Shown one piece after another: positions 9,191 through 17,658 of a DNA stretch of 64,000 nucleotides; position 1 is the first letter of the stretch, and each line of letters starts with the position of its first letter. This DNA is from Acholeplasma laidlawii_A (GTDB lineage Bacteria > Bacillota_I > Bacilli_A > Acholeplasmatales > Acholeplasmataceae), in assembly GCF_030166555.2 (NCBI RefSeq), contig NZ_CP126461.2; one strand, 5' to 3'. Made by a program: the position numbers and the translations under genes. A model generated the notes under the pieces. It saw nothing but the letters and a program-made list of their open reading frames with translations. It ran no database searches and was not told the origin of the DNA.

Positions 9191-9230
9191 AAATAGGTGA
9201 AATCATGACTTTATGATTTCACCTATTTTA
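9191..9230. terminator. Bidirectional terminator
   Basis: Stem AAATAGGTGAAATCAT / ATGATTTCACCTATTT with A- and T-rich flanks between converging genes. Confidence 0.92.
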
Positions 9231-10814
9231 TTATCTGTTTTCTAAGTATGTTTCATAATCGACGATATGTTCAACGAACTTACCGTGTTCATCAATTTCA
9301 AATAAGCGTGTAGCCGTTGTTGAAACTAATTGATGATCTTGTGTTGTAAATAATAATACACCTTTAAATTCTTGTAAGCCTTTATTAAGTGCTGTAATAG
9401 ATTCCATATCTAAGTGGTTCGTTGGTTCATCAAGGATAAGTGTATTTTTTTCTTCAATCATAAGTCTAGACATTAAGAGTCTTACACGTTCTCCACCACT
9501 TAATACATTAATTTTCTTTAAAGCGTCTTCGCCACTAAATAGCATACGACCCAAGAAGCCTCTTACATAAGTATTTTCTTTGTTTTTAGAATAATCTGTT
9601 AACCAGTCAACCATGATGGTTGGCTTTTTAAATTCAAAGTTGTTATCTTTTCTAAAATAACCTTTAATAACTGTCTCTCCCCACTTAAATGAACCAGAAT
9701 CTGGCGTATCTACTTCATTTAAAATATTAAATAAGACAGTTGCTACTTTATCATTTAAACCAATAAATGATACCTTATCTGTTTTACCTAATGTAAATGT
9801 TACATTATCTAAGACTTTCACACCATCAATGGTTTTAGTTAGGTTTTCTACCTTTAAGATATCATCACCTAAGGATTTTTCGTACTTAAAGTTAATATAT
9901 GGATATCTTCTTGTACTTGGTCTAATTTCAGTAAGTTCAATTTTTTCTAATGCTTTCTTTCTTGATGTTGCTTGTTTAGATTTAGAAGCGTTCGCACTAA
10001 AACGAGAAATAAAGTCTTGTAATTCTTTAATTTTTTCTTCACTCTTTTTGTTTTGTTCTTTAGCTTGTCTTAACATTAATTGACTAGACTCATACCAAAA
10101 ATCATAGTTACCAGCATAAAGAGTTACTTGTTTATAGTCAATATCTGCAATGTGTGTACACACTTTGTTTAAGAAGTATCTATCATGAGATACAACGATA
10201 ACAGTATTTTCAAAATCCATAAGGAAGTTTTCTAACCATAACACAGCTTTAGTATCTAAGTGGTTGGTTGGTTCATCTAGTAATAAAACATCTGGTTGAT
10301 CGAATAAACTTTGAGCGAGTAATACTTTAACCTTATCATTACTTGATAAGTCTTTCATAAGTTCATAATGCTTTTCTACTTCAATACCTAATCCAGTGAG
10401 TAAAATAGCTGCATCAGACTCAGCATTCCAACCGTTCATATCATCAAATAAACTTTCTAGTTCTCCAGCTTTAATACCGTCTTCTTCACTAAAATCAGGT
10501 TTGGCATAGATTTCATTTTTTTCTATCATGATTTGGTATAATTTTTTATTACCTTGAATGACTGTATCAATTACAGTAAACTCATCATATTTAAATTGAT
10601 CTTGTTCTAAAAAAGATAATCTCTGATTTTGGTCCATAGTAATGGTACCTCTTGTAGTAGGTAACTTACCAGCCAATATTTTTAGTAACGTAGATTTACC
10701 GGCACCATTAGCGCCAATTACACCATAACAATTACCTTTAGTGAATTTTAAATTGACATCTTCAAATAAGATATCTTTACCGATTTGATACGTAACATTT
10801 GACACATTTAACAT
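9231..10814 (-). CDS. ABC-F family ATPase (ribosome-associated)
   Basis: Soluble protein with two ABC ATPase cassettes and no membrane segments. Walker A of cassette 1 is GANGAGKS; both signature motifs are visible (LSSNDKVKVLLAQ, degenerate, and LSGGERVRLLMS), as are LLLDEPTNHLD and LILDEPTNHLD. The charged linker between cassettes (about 245-320) is the P-site tRNA interaction motif region. The second P-loop is altered (GLNDKVATVLFN instead of a G-x4-GKS/T loop), so site 2 may not bind ATP normally. It resembles the YbiT/YkpA group. Start set at ATG 10814 after GGAGG. See the terminator-like hairpin that includes this SD. Confidence 0.88.
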   Translation of the reverse strand: MLNVSNVTYQIGKDILFEDVNLKFTKGNCYGVIGANGAGKSTLLKILAGKLPTTRGTITMDQNQRLSFLEQDQFKYDEFTVIDTVIQGNKKLYQIMIEKNEIYAKPDFSEEDGIKAGELESLFDDMNGWNAESDAAILLTGLGIEVEKHYELMKDLSSNDKVKVLLAQSLFDQPDVLLLDEPTNHLDTKAVLWLENFLMDFENTVIVVSHDRYFLNKVCTHIADIDYKQVTLYAGNYDFWYESSQLMLRQAKEQNKKSEEKIKELQDFISRFSANASKSKQATSRKKALEKIELTEIRPSTRRYPYINFKYEKSLGDDILKVENLTKTIDGVKVLDNVTFTLGKTDKVSFIGLNDKVATVLFNILNEVDTPDSGSFKWGETVIKGYFRKDNNFEFKKPTIMVDWLTDYSKNKENTYVRGFLGRMLFSGEDALKKINVLSGGERVRLLMSRLMIEEKNTLILDEPTNHLDMESITALNKGLQEFKGVLLFTTQDHQLVSTTATRLFEIDEHGKFVEHIVDYETYLENR

Positions 10815-10817
10815 AAT

Positions 10818-10872
10818 AAAAAAACCTCCAACATGATAAACCTTACATATCATATCACAAGTGGAGGTTTTA
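10818..10872 (-). terminator. Terminator-like hairpin that contains the ABC-F ribosome-binding site
   Basis: On the minus strand AAAACCTCCA (10871-10862 region) can pair with TGGAGGTTTT (10830-10821 region), followed by a T-run. The right arm is the SD of the ABC-F gene four to ten bases from its ATG. It would end transcription after lrgB, and in a longer leader it would also hide the SD. Confidence 0.65.
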
Positions 10873-10893
10873 TTCTATTTATATGTTATATTT

Positions 10894-11583
10894 TTATACA
10901 ATCCATGTTAATATTTGATAAATCAGTGGTGCAGCAATCACAGTTAAGAGCCCTGTAATGATTAATGATAGAGTTGCAACGGATGCATCAAGATCACCAT
11001 ATTCAATCGCTTTGGTTGTACCTACTGCATGTGATGCAGCACCTAAGGATAACCCACGTGCAATTGGGGATGTAATTTTAAATAATTTAAAGATAGGTGG
11101 TGCAATTAAAATACCTAACACACCTGTTAACACAACAATAACAACCGTTAAGTTTTTAATACCGCCTAGGCTTTCAGATACTGCCATAGCAATCGGTGTA
11201 GTTACTGACTTAGGTATCATGGTTGCAATCATTTCATCTGTCGTATGTAGGATAAATACAATACCTGCAATGGTTAATGCATGTACGATAACACCTACAA
11301 TTAAAACACTAATAATGGTCTTCCAATGTTTCTTTAAAATCGGTAGTTTTTCATATAAAGGAAGTGCGAGCGAAACTGTTGCAGGTCCTATGAAAAACGA
11401 AATCATTTTAGTACCTTCTTGATACGTGTCATAGTTAATGTTTGTTACACATAAAAATATAACTATAAATGTAGAGGTGAGTAATAAAGGGTTTAGTAAA
11501 GAGATTTTAAATCTATCTTGAAGATAATAAAACCCTACATAAACACCAATGGTTAAACCAACAGTCCAAAGTATATCATTCAT
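10894..11583 (-). CDS. lrgB: LrgB/CidB-family membrane protein
   Basis: Membrane protein of 229 residues with about seven helices and the family signature PKSVTTPIAMAVSESLGG near 124-141 and SHAVGTTKAIE near 182. LrgAB-type systems were first described as holin/antiholin-like and in several Firmicutes act in pyruvate uptake; which applies here is not shown. It overlaps lrgA by eight bases, so the two are coupled. In a wall-less cell the murein-hydrolase explanation is unlikely, and a transport role is my inference. Confidence 0.88.
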   Translation of the reverse strand: MNDILWTVGLTIGVYVGFYYLQDRFKISLLNPLLLTSTFIVIFLCVTNINYDTYQEGTKMISFFIGPATVSLALPLYEKLPILKKHWKTIISVLIVGVIVHALTIAGIVFILHTTDEMIATMIPKSVTTPIAMAVSESLGGIKNLTVVIVVLTGVLGILIAPPIFKLFKITSPIARGLSLGAASHAVGTTKAIEYGDLDASVATLSLIITGLLTVIAAPLIYQILTWIV

Positions 11584-11920
11584 GTTTGATACCTCTTTGT
11601 GCTAGTAGTGCGGTGACGATTAAAGTAATGGTTGTAGAAATAATTAATACTAAAACTAGTTCTACCCAATGAAGACTAATTAAATCAAAGTATTCCATTA
11701 AGCCCACCGCAAGTGGAACAAATAGAAACGCCATATATTTTTGAAGAAAACACGCTACTTCTTTAATGTGATCCACCTTTATAAGTTTCAATAAAAGTGC
11801 TAAAAAAAGTAAGATTAATCCAATTAAACTACCTGGAAAACTAAATGGTAGATAATAGGAAATAAGTTCCCCCAATAATGTAAATACGATTAAAATAAAT
11901 AGCTGAAATAAAATCTTCAT
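11576..11920 (-). CDS. lrgA: LrgA/CidA-family membrane protein
   Basis: Small holin-like membrane protein of 114 residues with four hydrophobic segments and the family pattern FPGSLIGLILLFLALLLKLIK (28-48 region) and FLFVPLAVGLMEYFDL. It pairs with LrgB and the two genes overlap. AAGGACC precedes the ATG. The promoter region carries a TATAAT flanked by an inverted repeat. Confidence 0.88.
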   Translation of the reverse strand: MKILFQLFILIVFTLLGELISYYLPFSFPGSLIGLILLFLALLLKLIKVDHIKEVACFLQKYMAFLFVPLAVGLMEYFDLISLHWVELVLVLIISTTITLIVTALLAQRGIKHE

Positions 11921-11942
11921 GTATGGTCCTTATAAGTTATTT

Positions 11943-11989
11943 TTTGATGCGTCACTATTATACGATATTTCAAAGTTGGTTGCATCAAA
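11943..11989 (-). promoter_or_regulatory. lrgAB promoter region flanked by an inverted repeat
   Basis: A minus-strand TATAAT lies at about 11962-11957. Arms TTTGATGC (11943-11950) and GCATCAAA (11982-11989) are perfect inverted copies 39 bases apart and bracket it. This may be a regulator site; no -35 box is clear. Confidence 0.45.
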
Positions 11990-12067
11990 TCCTATAATGA
12001 AAATCAAATTATGTAAATTTGTTTCACTTTTCTTACATTTTGATACATTTCATGTATATGTATACCT

Positions 12068-12102
12068 AATAAAAAGGACGAACATGATGTATGTTCGTCC
12101 AA
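12068..12102 (-). terminator. Terminator after ribD
   Basis: Stem GGACGAACAT / ATGTTCGTCC with a five-base loop; the minus-strand transcript continues into TTTTTATT. Confidence 0.9.
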
Positions 12103-12108
12103 AGATGT

Positions 12109-13182
12109 TTATTTAAGATAACCTTCAATTAAGATGTCCTCATCAAATTGTGTATAAGTAACATCTTTTAATACATGGGCATCTTTCATTAAAGATACAC
12201 CTTCTCCACCTATTGGAGTAAGTGCATTTTTTCCACCTATGATTTTAGGTGCTATAAATGCATAAACTTTATTCACTAAATTAGCTTCTAAGAAACTCGC
12301 ATGCGTATATGCACCACCCTCAATGAAGATACTATCTATTTTTGCTTCACCTAGAATCGTCATAAGCTTATCTAAATCAATGGTTGGCATTTGAATGATT
12401 TTAACACCCAAATCCACATAGCTTTGATCATATGTTTCAGAGACTATCCAAGTTGGTTGGGTTTTAGCTGTTTTTACAACATAAGCACTCTTTGGTGTTT
12501 GTAGTTTTGGGTCTAAGATTATTCTTACTGGGTTTTTAGATTTCTTACTTCTTCTAACATCGAGTTTTGCATCATCTTTAATGATTGTGTTCACACCAAC
12601 AAGTATTGCACTATATTTATTTCTTAAATCATGAACATATTTTCTTGATTTTTCATTAGTTATCCATTTAGAATCAAAATCTTTAGTTGCTAATTTACCA
12701 TCTAAAGTCATGGCATACTTCATGGCTACAAATGGTCTTTTAGTTGTAATATAGTGAAAGAATATATCGTTTACTTTTAAACCTAGGTCATCTAAGATAC
12801 CATAATGTACTTTGATGCCGGCATCTTCTAGCACTTTAACGCCTTGTTTATAGACTAGTGGGTTTGGATCTAAGTTTGCAATATAAACTTCTTTAATACC
12901 TTTTTCTATCAGTTTAAATGCACACGGTGGTTGTTTACCATGGTGACTACATGGTTCTAGTGTTACAAACATCGTTGCACCAGCAACATCTTCTGTAGCA
13001 TTTTGGATTGCATCCACTTCAGCGTGTACTTGACCAAATGCTTTATGATATCCTTTGCCAATGACCTTACCATCTTTAATGATAACCGCACCAACAAGTG
13101 GGTTTGGATTCACAAATCCTTCGCCTTTTATTGCTAAATTAAACGCTTGTTTCATGTATTTCGTCTGTAATTTTAAGTCCAT
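12109..13182 (-). CDS. ribD: Bifunctional riboflavin biosynthesis deaminase/reductase RibD
   Basis: Two-domain enzyme of 357 residues for the second and third steps of riboflavin synthesis. The N-terminal deaminase has zinc ligands in HAE at 53-55 and Cys78/Cys87 of PCSHHGKQPPC. The reductase domain begins near 150 with FVAMKYAMTLDGKLA and includes FIEGGAYTHASF. Domain order and length are normal. No ribE, ribA or ribH adjoins it, and no FMN riboswitch is seen in the 109 bases upstream, so it is an orphan here; the other genes may lie elsewhere or it may have another pyrimidine-deaminating job. Confidence 0.92.
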   Translation of the reverse strand: MDLKLQTKYMKQAFNLAIKGEGFVNPNPLVGAVIIKDGKVIGKGYHKAFGQVHAEVDAIQNATEDVAGATMFVTLEPCSHHGKQPPCAFKLIEKGIKEVYIANLDPNPLVYKQGVKVLEDAGIKVHYGILDDLGLKVNDIFFHYITTKRPFVAMKYAMTLDGKLATKDFDSKWITNEKSRKYVHDLRNKYSAILVGVNTIIKDDAKLDVRRSKKSKNPVRIILDPKLQTPKSAYVVKTAKTQPTWIVSETYDQSYVDLGVKIIQMPTIDLDKLMTILGEAKIDSIFIEGGAYTHASFLEANLVNKVYAFIAPKIIGGKNALTPIGGEGVSLMKDAHVLKDVTYTQFDEDILIEGYLK

Positions 13183-13291
13183 ATATCTTACCTTCTTTAC
13201 TCTATTTATAAGAGAAATTTATATGTTCTATTTTACCTTTATAGCGCTTATAAGTATAGTTATTTACTTTAATGAACTCATGTGTGTGACT

Positions 13292-14260
13292 TTACTGTAT
13301 GAGTTTTAGTAGTGCTTCAACAAAAGTTTTAGCATCTCCTACAAATCCGTAGTCAGCTATGTCAAATATCGGGGCTTTTGGATTATTGTTTATTGCAACA
13401 ATATAATGAGACTTTGTAATACCCGTTGTAAACTGAACTGCACCATGTACACCGAGTGTTATTAATAGTTTAGGTGCAATCGAACTTCCTGATTGACCAA
13501 TTTGATCGTCCACACTAAATGATGGTAGATCAGTAAGTGGTCGTGTAACACCTAGTTTAGCACCTAGTTTTGCAGCAAGTCGACTAGCCTTATTGATATG
13601 TTCTTCTCCAGACATACCACGACCTAACGCAATGACTCTATCTGCATTTGCGATACTATCTGATTTTGAAAGTAATGGTATTTCTTCATATACTGTAATA
13701 CGTTTGCTTTCTTTAAAGTTTAAATCATCAACTATGGTGATTTTTGTATCATTACTTTGTGTTTCGGTAGCTATGAAGACGTTAGGTCTAACTGTTGCCA
13801 TTTGTGGAAAGTTGTTTGGGCAAACAATTTCACACATAATATTATCACCATAAGATGGTTTTATTTGTATGAGTAAATCATCTTCAAACTTAAGATCAAG
13901 GCAATCAGCAGTAAGACCAGTTAATAGTTTTGCTTGTAATCTTGCACTAATTGAACGACCGATTACTGTTGCTCCAAATAACATACTATTGGGTTGATAT
14001 TTGTGATTTAGTTGAGATAATAAGTCTGCAATTAATGAATCTGGTGCTTCCTTTAATCTATCATCACATACAGTGATAATCTCATCTGGTCCATAATTTA
14101 TGAGTTGTTGTTCTAATGTTTGTTCTTTTGTTTGAAATAGTACAACAACCACTTTTTTATTTTCTTTAATTTGATTTGCTTTTGTAATTAGTTGTTTGGT
14201 CACTGGCTGAATAATATCTTGATGATGTTCAGCAACTATCCATATATTTTTATGTATCAT
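13292..14260 (-). CDS. etfA: Electron transfer flavoprotein alpha subunit
   Basis: FAD-carrying alpha subunit of the ETF heterodimer that links acyl-CoA dehydrogenase to downstream electron acceptors. The C-terminal FAD domain is diagnostic: GRGMSGEEHINKASRLA, LGVTRPLTDLPSF, DQIGQSGSSIAPKLLITLGVHGAVQFTTG split over about 215-280. I set the start at ATG 14260 behind GGAAGGTGG; the frame also opens at GTG 14269. Last gene of an acd-etfB-etfA unit. Confidence 0.93.
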   Translation of the reverse strand: MIHKNIWIVAEHHQDIIQPVTKQLITKANQIKENKKVVVVLFQTKEQTLEQQLINYGPDEIITVCDDRLKEAPDSLIADLLSQLNHKYQPNSMLFGATVIGRSISARLQAKLLTGLTADCLDLKFEDDLLIQIKPSYGDNIMCEIVCPNNFPQMATVRPNVFIATETQSNDTKITIVDDLNFKESKRITVYEEIPLLSKSDSIANADRVIALGRGMSGEEHINKASRLAAKLGAKLGVTRPLTDLPSFSVDDQIGQSGSSIAPKLLITLGVHGAVQFTTGITKSHYIVAINNNPKAPIFDIADYGFVGDAKTFVEALLKLIQ

Positions 14261-14274
14261 GCAATCCACCTTCC

Positions 14275-15069
14275 TTATATGATGTTACGTGCACGTAATA
14301 CTTGTAGTAATTTACGTGCAGCACTATCTGGGTTTTCACCAAGTAATTCTGTTTTTTTAGCAACCTTTGTTGGATTACAAACTTTACGTACAACCGTTGG
14401 AGAACCTTTAATCCCAATTCTATTAAAGTCAAGTTCAAAGGCATGCTCATCCCAAACCTTTATTTCCTTTTGATAACTTAACATAATATTTCTAGGACTT
14501 GGGTATCTTGGTTCATTGAGTTCACTTCGAACGCTAAACACTGCAGGTAGTACTACTTTAATGGATTGTTGCATATGTTCCATTAACCTAACCGCTTCAA
14601 TAGATTGTTCATCTACTGGATTTATTTGACTGATATAAGTAACTTGTGGCCAATCTAATAATTCTGCAACAATCGGTCCTACTTGACCCGTATCAGCATC
14701 AATAGATTGTCTACCAAAAAAGACTAAGTTTACGTCTTTAATCGCCTTAATTGCTTGGCTTAAGACATAACCGGTCGCAAGTGTATCTGCTCCACCAAAG
14801 CTACGTGAACTGAGTAATATCGCATCATCAGCGCCCATCGCTAGTCCTTGACGTAAAGTAATTTCAAAGTTTTTAGGTCCCATTGACAGTAAAGTAACTT
14901 TTGCATTAAATCTATTTTTAAGTTTGAGTGCTGCTTCAACTGCATTTTGATCAAAAGGATTCATAATCCCTGGTTCTGATGAACGCATCATATTTTTAGT
15001 GACTGGATCTATTTTTAAGTTATTGGAAACTGGTACTTGTTTCACACATACAACAATATGTAGACTCAT
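14275..15069 (-). CDS. etfB: Electron transfer flavoprotein beta subunit
   Basis: Beta subunit of 264 residues that holds AMP in classical ETFs. It opens SLHIVVCVKQVP and carries the family motif MGADDAILLSSRSFGGADTLATGYVL (about 92-117, shown in part). Bifurcating ETFs also carry FAD here, but residues alone do not settle this. The start is ATG 15069 behind AAGGGTG; the longer frame overlaps the dehydrogenase gene. Tightly packed between acd and etfA. Confidence 0.93.
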   Translation of the reverse strand: MSLHIVVCVKQVPVSNNLKIDPVTKNMMRSSEPGIMNPFDQNAVEAALKLKNRFNAKVTLLSMGPKNFEITLRQGLAMGADDAILLSSRSFGGADTLATGYVLSQAIKAIKDVNLVFFGRQSIDADTGQVGPIVAELLDWPQVTYISQINPVDEQSIEAVRLMEHMQQSIKVVLPAVFSVRSELNEPRYPSPRNIMLSYQKEIKVWDEHAFELDFNRIGIKGSPTVVRKVCNPTKVAKKTELLGENPDSAARKLLQVLRARNII

Positions 15070-15073
15070 TTTT

Positions 15074-16201
15074 TTACACCCTTTCCATTTGGACTGATTT
15101 TGCGATTTCAATGACCATTTTTTCTAGTGATCCTTCTGCAATCTGTAATGCCCTAGCATCTCTTAATAGATGTTCTACTGGATATTCATTACTATAGCCA
15201 TAGCCACCTAATACTTGAAGTGCATGATCACATGATGTAAATGCTGCACGGCTACCATAAGATTTAGCCATTGTAGAAACCTTATCATAAGGTTTTCGCT
15301 GACTTTTAAGTTTAGCAGCCTCTTCATAAAGTAATTGCGTGTTTTCTTTAGCAATAGCAATCTCAGTGATTTTATTTTGAATAGAAAACAAATTGATGAT
15401 TGGTTTATCAATCGCCTTTCTTTCTGTGGCATAATCAAGTACGATATCCAATGCATGTTGACAAATCCCTGCTGCAATAGCACCCATATTGATTCTTGCA
15501 TCATAATGTGCACTATCACCAATCATGACACCTTCACCAATTTTACCGAGCATATACTCATCTGTTACTTTAACGTTTTCTAAAAATATTTCACCTACAG
15601 GAGTACCTCTCATACCAAAGAAATCTTCTTGTTTTCCATACTTAAAACCTGGCATATCCTTATCAACTAAAAAACATGTCAGTTCATTTTCTGATGTTTT
15701 AAGTAACACTAAATACACCTCAGCAAGTCCACCATTTGTAATCATTGTCTTATTACCATTTAATATCCAATAATCACCTTCTTTTACCGCACTTGCAGTA
15801 TGTCCCATCACATTGGAACCACCTTGAGGTTCGGTAGAACCAAAACCAAAAATACGTTTATTGGCTTCGGGAAGATATTTTTCTTTTAAAGACGCTTTAC
15901 CATATTTTTTAAGTTGATCCACTGTCTTATAGTGACCTTCTAAAGTGAAAGCAACACTAGCACTGTTTGATGCAATATCAAATATTGTCTGAGCTTCTGC
16001 TACCGGATCAAAATCTGCACCTCCAAATTCCTTAGGTACAATCAAGCCTAAAAATCCTGTTTCAACAATTTTATCCCAAAGTGCTTTAGGATATCCTTTT
16101 TGTTTATCAATTACCATATCCAAGGGTTTAATCTCTTTTCTAGAAAAATCAACAACCATTTGGTGCAACATCTGTTGATGTTCTTTTAACACTACACTCA
16201 T
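15074..16201 (-). CDS. Acyl-CoA dehydrogenase (short-chain type)
   Basis: FAD enzyme of 375 residues that introduces a trans-2 double bond in acyl-CoA, or runs in reverse with bifurcating ETF. Motifs GFGSTEPQGGSNVMG (about 115-129), YWILNGNKTMITNGG and the C-terminal QVLGGYGYSNEYPVEHLLRD are typical. IAEGSLE near 354 covers the usual catalytic Glu area. It heads the acd-etfBA unit. No thiolase, crotonase or acyl-CoA synthetase adjoins it, so the chain length and direction are open. Divergent from a Crp/Fnr regulator. Confidence 0.9.
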   Translation of the reverse strand: MSVVLKEHQQMLHQMVVDFSRKEIKPLDMVIDKQKGYPKALWDKIVETGFLGLIVPKEFGGADFDPVAEAQTIFDIASNSASVAFTLEGHYKTVDQLKKYGKASLKEKYLPEANKRIFGFGSTEPQGGSNVMGHTASAVKEGDYWILNGNKTMITNGGLAEVYLVLLKTSENELTCFLVDKDMPGFKYGKQEDFFGMRGTPVGEIFLENVKVTDEYMLGKIGEGVMIGDSAHYDARINMGAIAAGICQHALDIVLDYATERKAIDKPIINLFSIQNKITEIAIAKENTQLLYEEAAKLKSQRKPYDKVSTMAKSYGSRAAFTSCDHALQVLGGYGYSNEYPVEHLLRDARALQIAEGSLEKMVIEIAKSVQMERV

Positions 16202-16275
16202 ATTTTTACTCCTTTGATTTATTTATACATAGTTTATGAATATCACCATTATAAAGAAATCAAAGTTATAAATAA

Positions 16276-16306
16276 TTGATAGTTGTCAATTTATTGATAT
16301 AATGTA
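16276..16306 (+). promoter_or_regulatory. Promoter of the Crp/Fnr gene with an FNR-like box
   Basis: TTGATAGTTGTCAA at 16276-16289 differs by one base from the FNR consensus TTGAT-N4-ATCAA. Its first six bases also serve as a -35 box 16 bases before TATAAT (16297-16302 area). This suggests that the regulator controls its own gene and possibly the divergent acd-etfBA operon. Confidence 0.6.
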
Positions 16307-16327
16307 ATAAAGAAAGTTGGTAAATTT

Positions 16328-17023
16328 ATGGAAGAGAAAAAATTACACCCATACAACTGCATTGATAGACTTGAACTATTTAACACACTTACAAGTGAAC
16401 AACGTCAATTAGTGTTTAAATTGATTGAACACCGACATTATAGTGCCGGACAAATGATTTATAGTCCAGGTGAAAGTGCTGGTTCTATCCATATTATTAG
16501 TAGAGGAAAGGTTCGAATCTATCGACTCTCTGAAAGCGGTCGTGAACAACTTATAAGACTTTTACTCCCAGGTGAATTTACTGGAGAACTTGCTTTATTC
16601 AAAGAAGGCTTTTACGAGGCATATGCAGAAAGTCTTGAAGATACAAAGGTCTGCATGATTCACCATGATGACCTTAAGAACTTACTTAAAAACTATCCAG
16701 CAATATCCATTAAGATGTTATCCGTTTTAGCGAAGCGTCTAAGTATTTCTGAACAACAATCAACTTGGATGTCCACAGAAACATCGAAGGAAAGACTGAT
16801 GAACTTTCTCATTCGAAGTGCAACACTTAATAAAAGTGGTGAAATGATAGTTTACCTACCTATGCCTAAAAAAGATCTTGCATCTTATTTAGGTACTACT
16901 CCCGAGACCTTATATCGTCAATTTACAATATTAAAAAAAGACGGTGTGATTACACAGTCATCTAAAAATTATGTAAAGATTCATGGTTTAAGCCATGATG
17001 ATATTACATGTGAGATTTGTTGA
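16328..17023 (+). CDS. Crp/Fnr-family transcription regulator
   Basis: Regulator of 231 residues with a cyclic-nucleotide-like sensor fold (RHYSAGQMIYSPGESAG; LLLPGEFTGELALF), a dimer helix, and a C-terminal winged helix (KKDLASYLGTTPETLYRQ at about 182-199). It lacks the N-terminal cysteine cluster of E. coli FNR but ends in C228-x2-C231, with further cysteines at 11 and about 118. A C-terminal Fe-S cluster like that of Bacillus Fnr is possible, not shown. Divergent from acd-etfBA and behind an FNR-like box. Confidence 0.85.
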   Translation: MEEKKLHPYNCIDRLELFNTLTSEQRQLVFKLIEHRHYSAGQMIYSPGESAGSIHIISRGKVRIYRLSESGREQLIRLLLPGEFTGELALFKEGFYEAYAESLEDTKVCMIHHDDLKNLLKNYPAISIKMLSVLAKRLSISEQQSTWMSTETSKERLMNFLIRSATLNKSGEMIVYLPMPKKDLASYLGTTPETLYRQFTILKKDGVITQSSKNYVKIHGLSHDDITCEIC

Positions 17024-17031
17024 ACACATAT

Positions 17032-17064
17032 AAAAAAACGCACTTTATGAGTGCGTTTTATTTA
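17032..17064. terminator. Bidirectional terminator
   Basis: Stem AAAACGCACT / AGTGCGTTTT between converging genes. Confidence 0.9.
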
Positions 17065-17068
17065 TAAG

Positions 17069-17500
17069 TTATCTATTCATTAAGTATTTTTCTAATCTTT
17101 TTTTAGCATCTAAGTTTAATGGCTCAGATTTTTTTGAAAGATTGTTTACTTGCACTAAAATAGATTCACTCGTAGATACTAACTTACCATTTTGATATAG
17201 TGCTTGTAGAAAGGTTACAGAACTATTACCTATTTTAATAATACCTGTACCAATATCTAGTGTACCTGGCCAGTGAATTTCAGCTATGAAATTCATTTCG
17301 ATATGTGCAATCACAAAAGAACAGTTTTCACTTAATATTTGATGTTTAGGTTCATAAACGATTTCTACTCGACCAGTTTCATAAAATGTAGTAAACACCG
17401 CATTATTTACATGGCCTTGTTTATCGGTATCACCGTATCTTAATTTATCGTGTGTGATATATGGAAATTCATTTAAGTTTAATTTTGGAATACTTTTCAT
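17069..17500 (-). CDS. Hotdog-fold acyl-CoA thioesterase
   Basis: Protein of 143 residues of the 4-hydroxybenzoyl-CoA thioesterase/FatM-like hotdog family. The active-site region RYGDTDKQGHVNNAVFTTFYETGRVE (22-47 region) has the usual Asp and the HVNN turn. It likely hydrolyses an acyl-CoA or acyl-ACP; substrate unknown. Single gene, with terminators on both sides. The nearby acyl-CoA dehydrogenase suggests acyl-CoA metabolism, but they are not cotranscribed. Confidence 0.85.
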   Translation of the reverse strand: MKSIPKLNLNEFPYITHDKLRYGDTDKQGHVNNAVFTTFYETGRVEIVYEPKHQILSENCSFVIAHIEMNFIAEIHWPGTLDIGTGIIKIGNSSVTFLQALYQNGKLVSTSESILVQVNNLSKKSEPLNLDAKKRLEKYLMNR

Positions 17501-17614
17501 GTTTATCTCTTTTCTATTGATTCACCTTTTTTAGCTAGTATAAGGATATCATTAACATGAAATCATTTCAACTAATCGAAACTGGTCTTATAAAAAAGAA
17601 GAGATTGTGTTACA

Positions 17615-17650
17615 CAAAAAAAGGAGAGTTATGGTTATAACTTCCCTTTA
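17615..17650 (-). terminator. Terminator of the 17659-18246 gene
   Basis: Minus strand stem AAGGGAAGTTAT / ATAACTCTCCTT followed by TTTTTTT. Confidence 0.8.
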
Positions 17651-17658
17651 GCTTTTAT

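Noticed and set aside
13183..13291. FMN riboswitch before ribD
   Set aside because: None of the conserved aptamer parts is present in these 109 bases.
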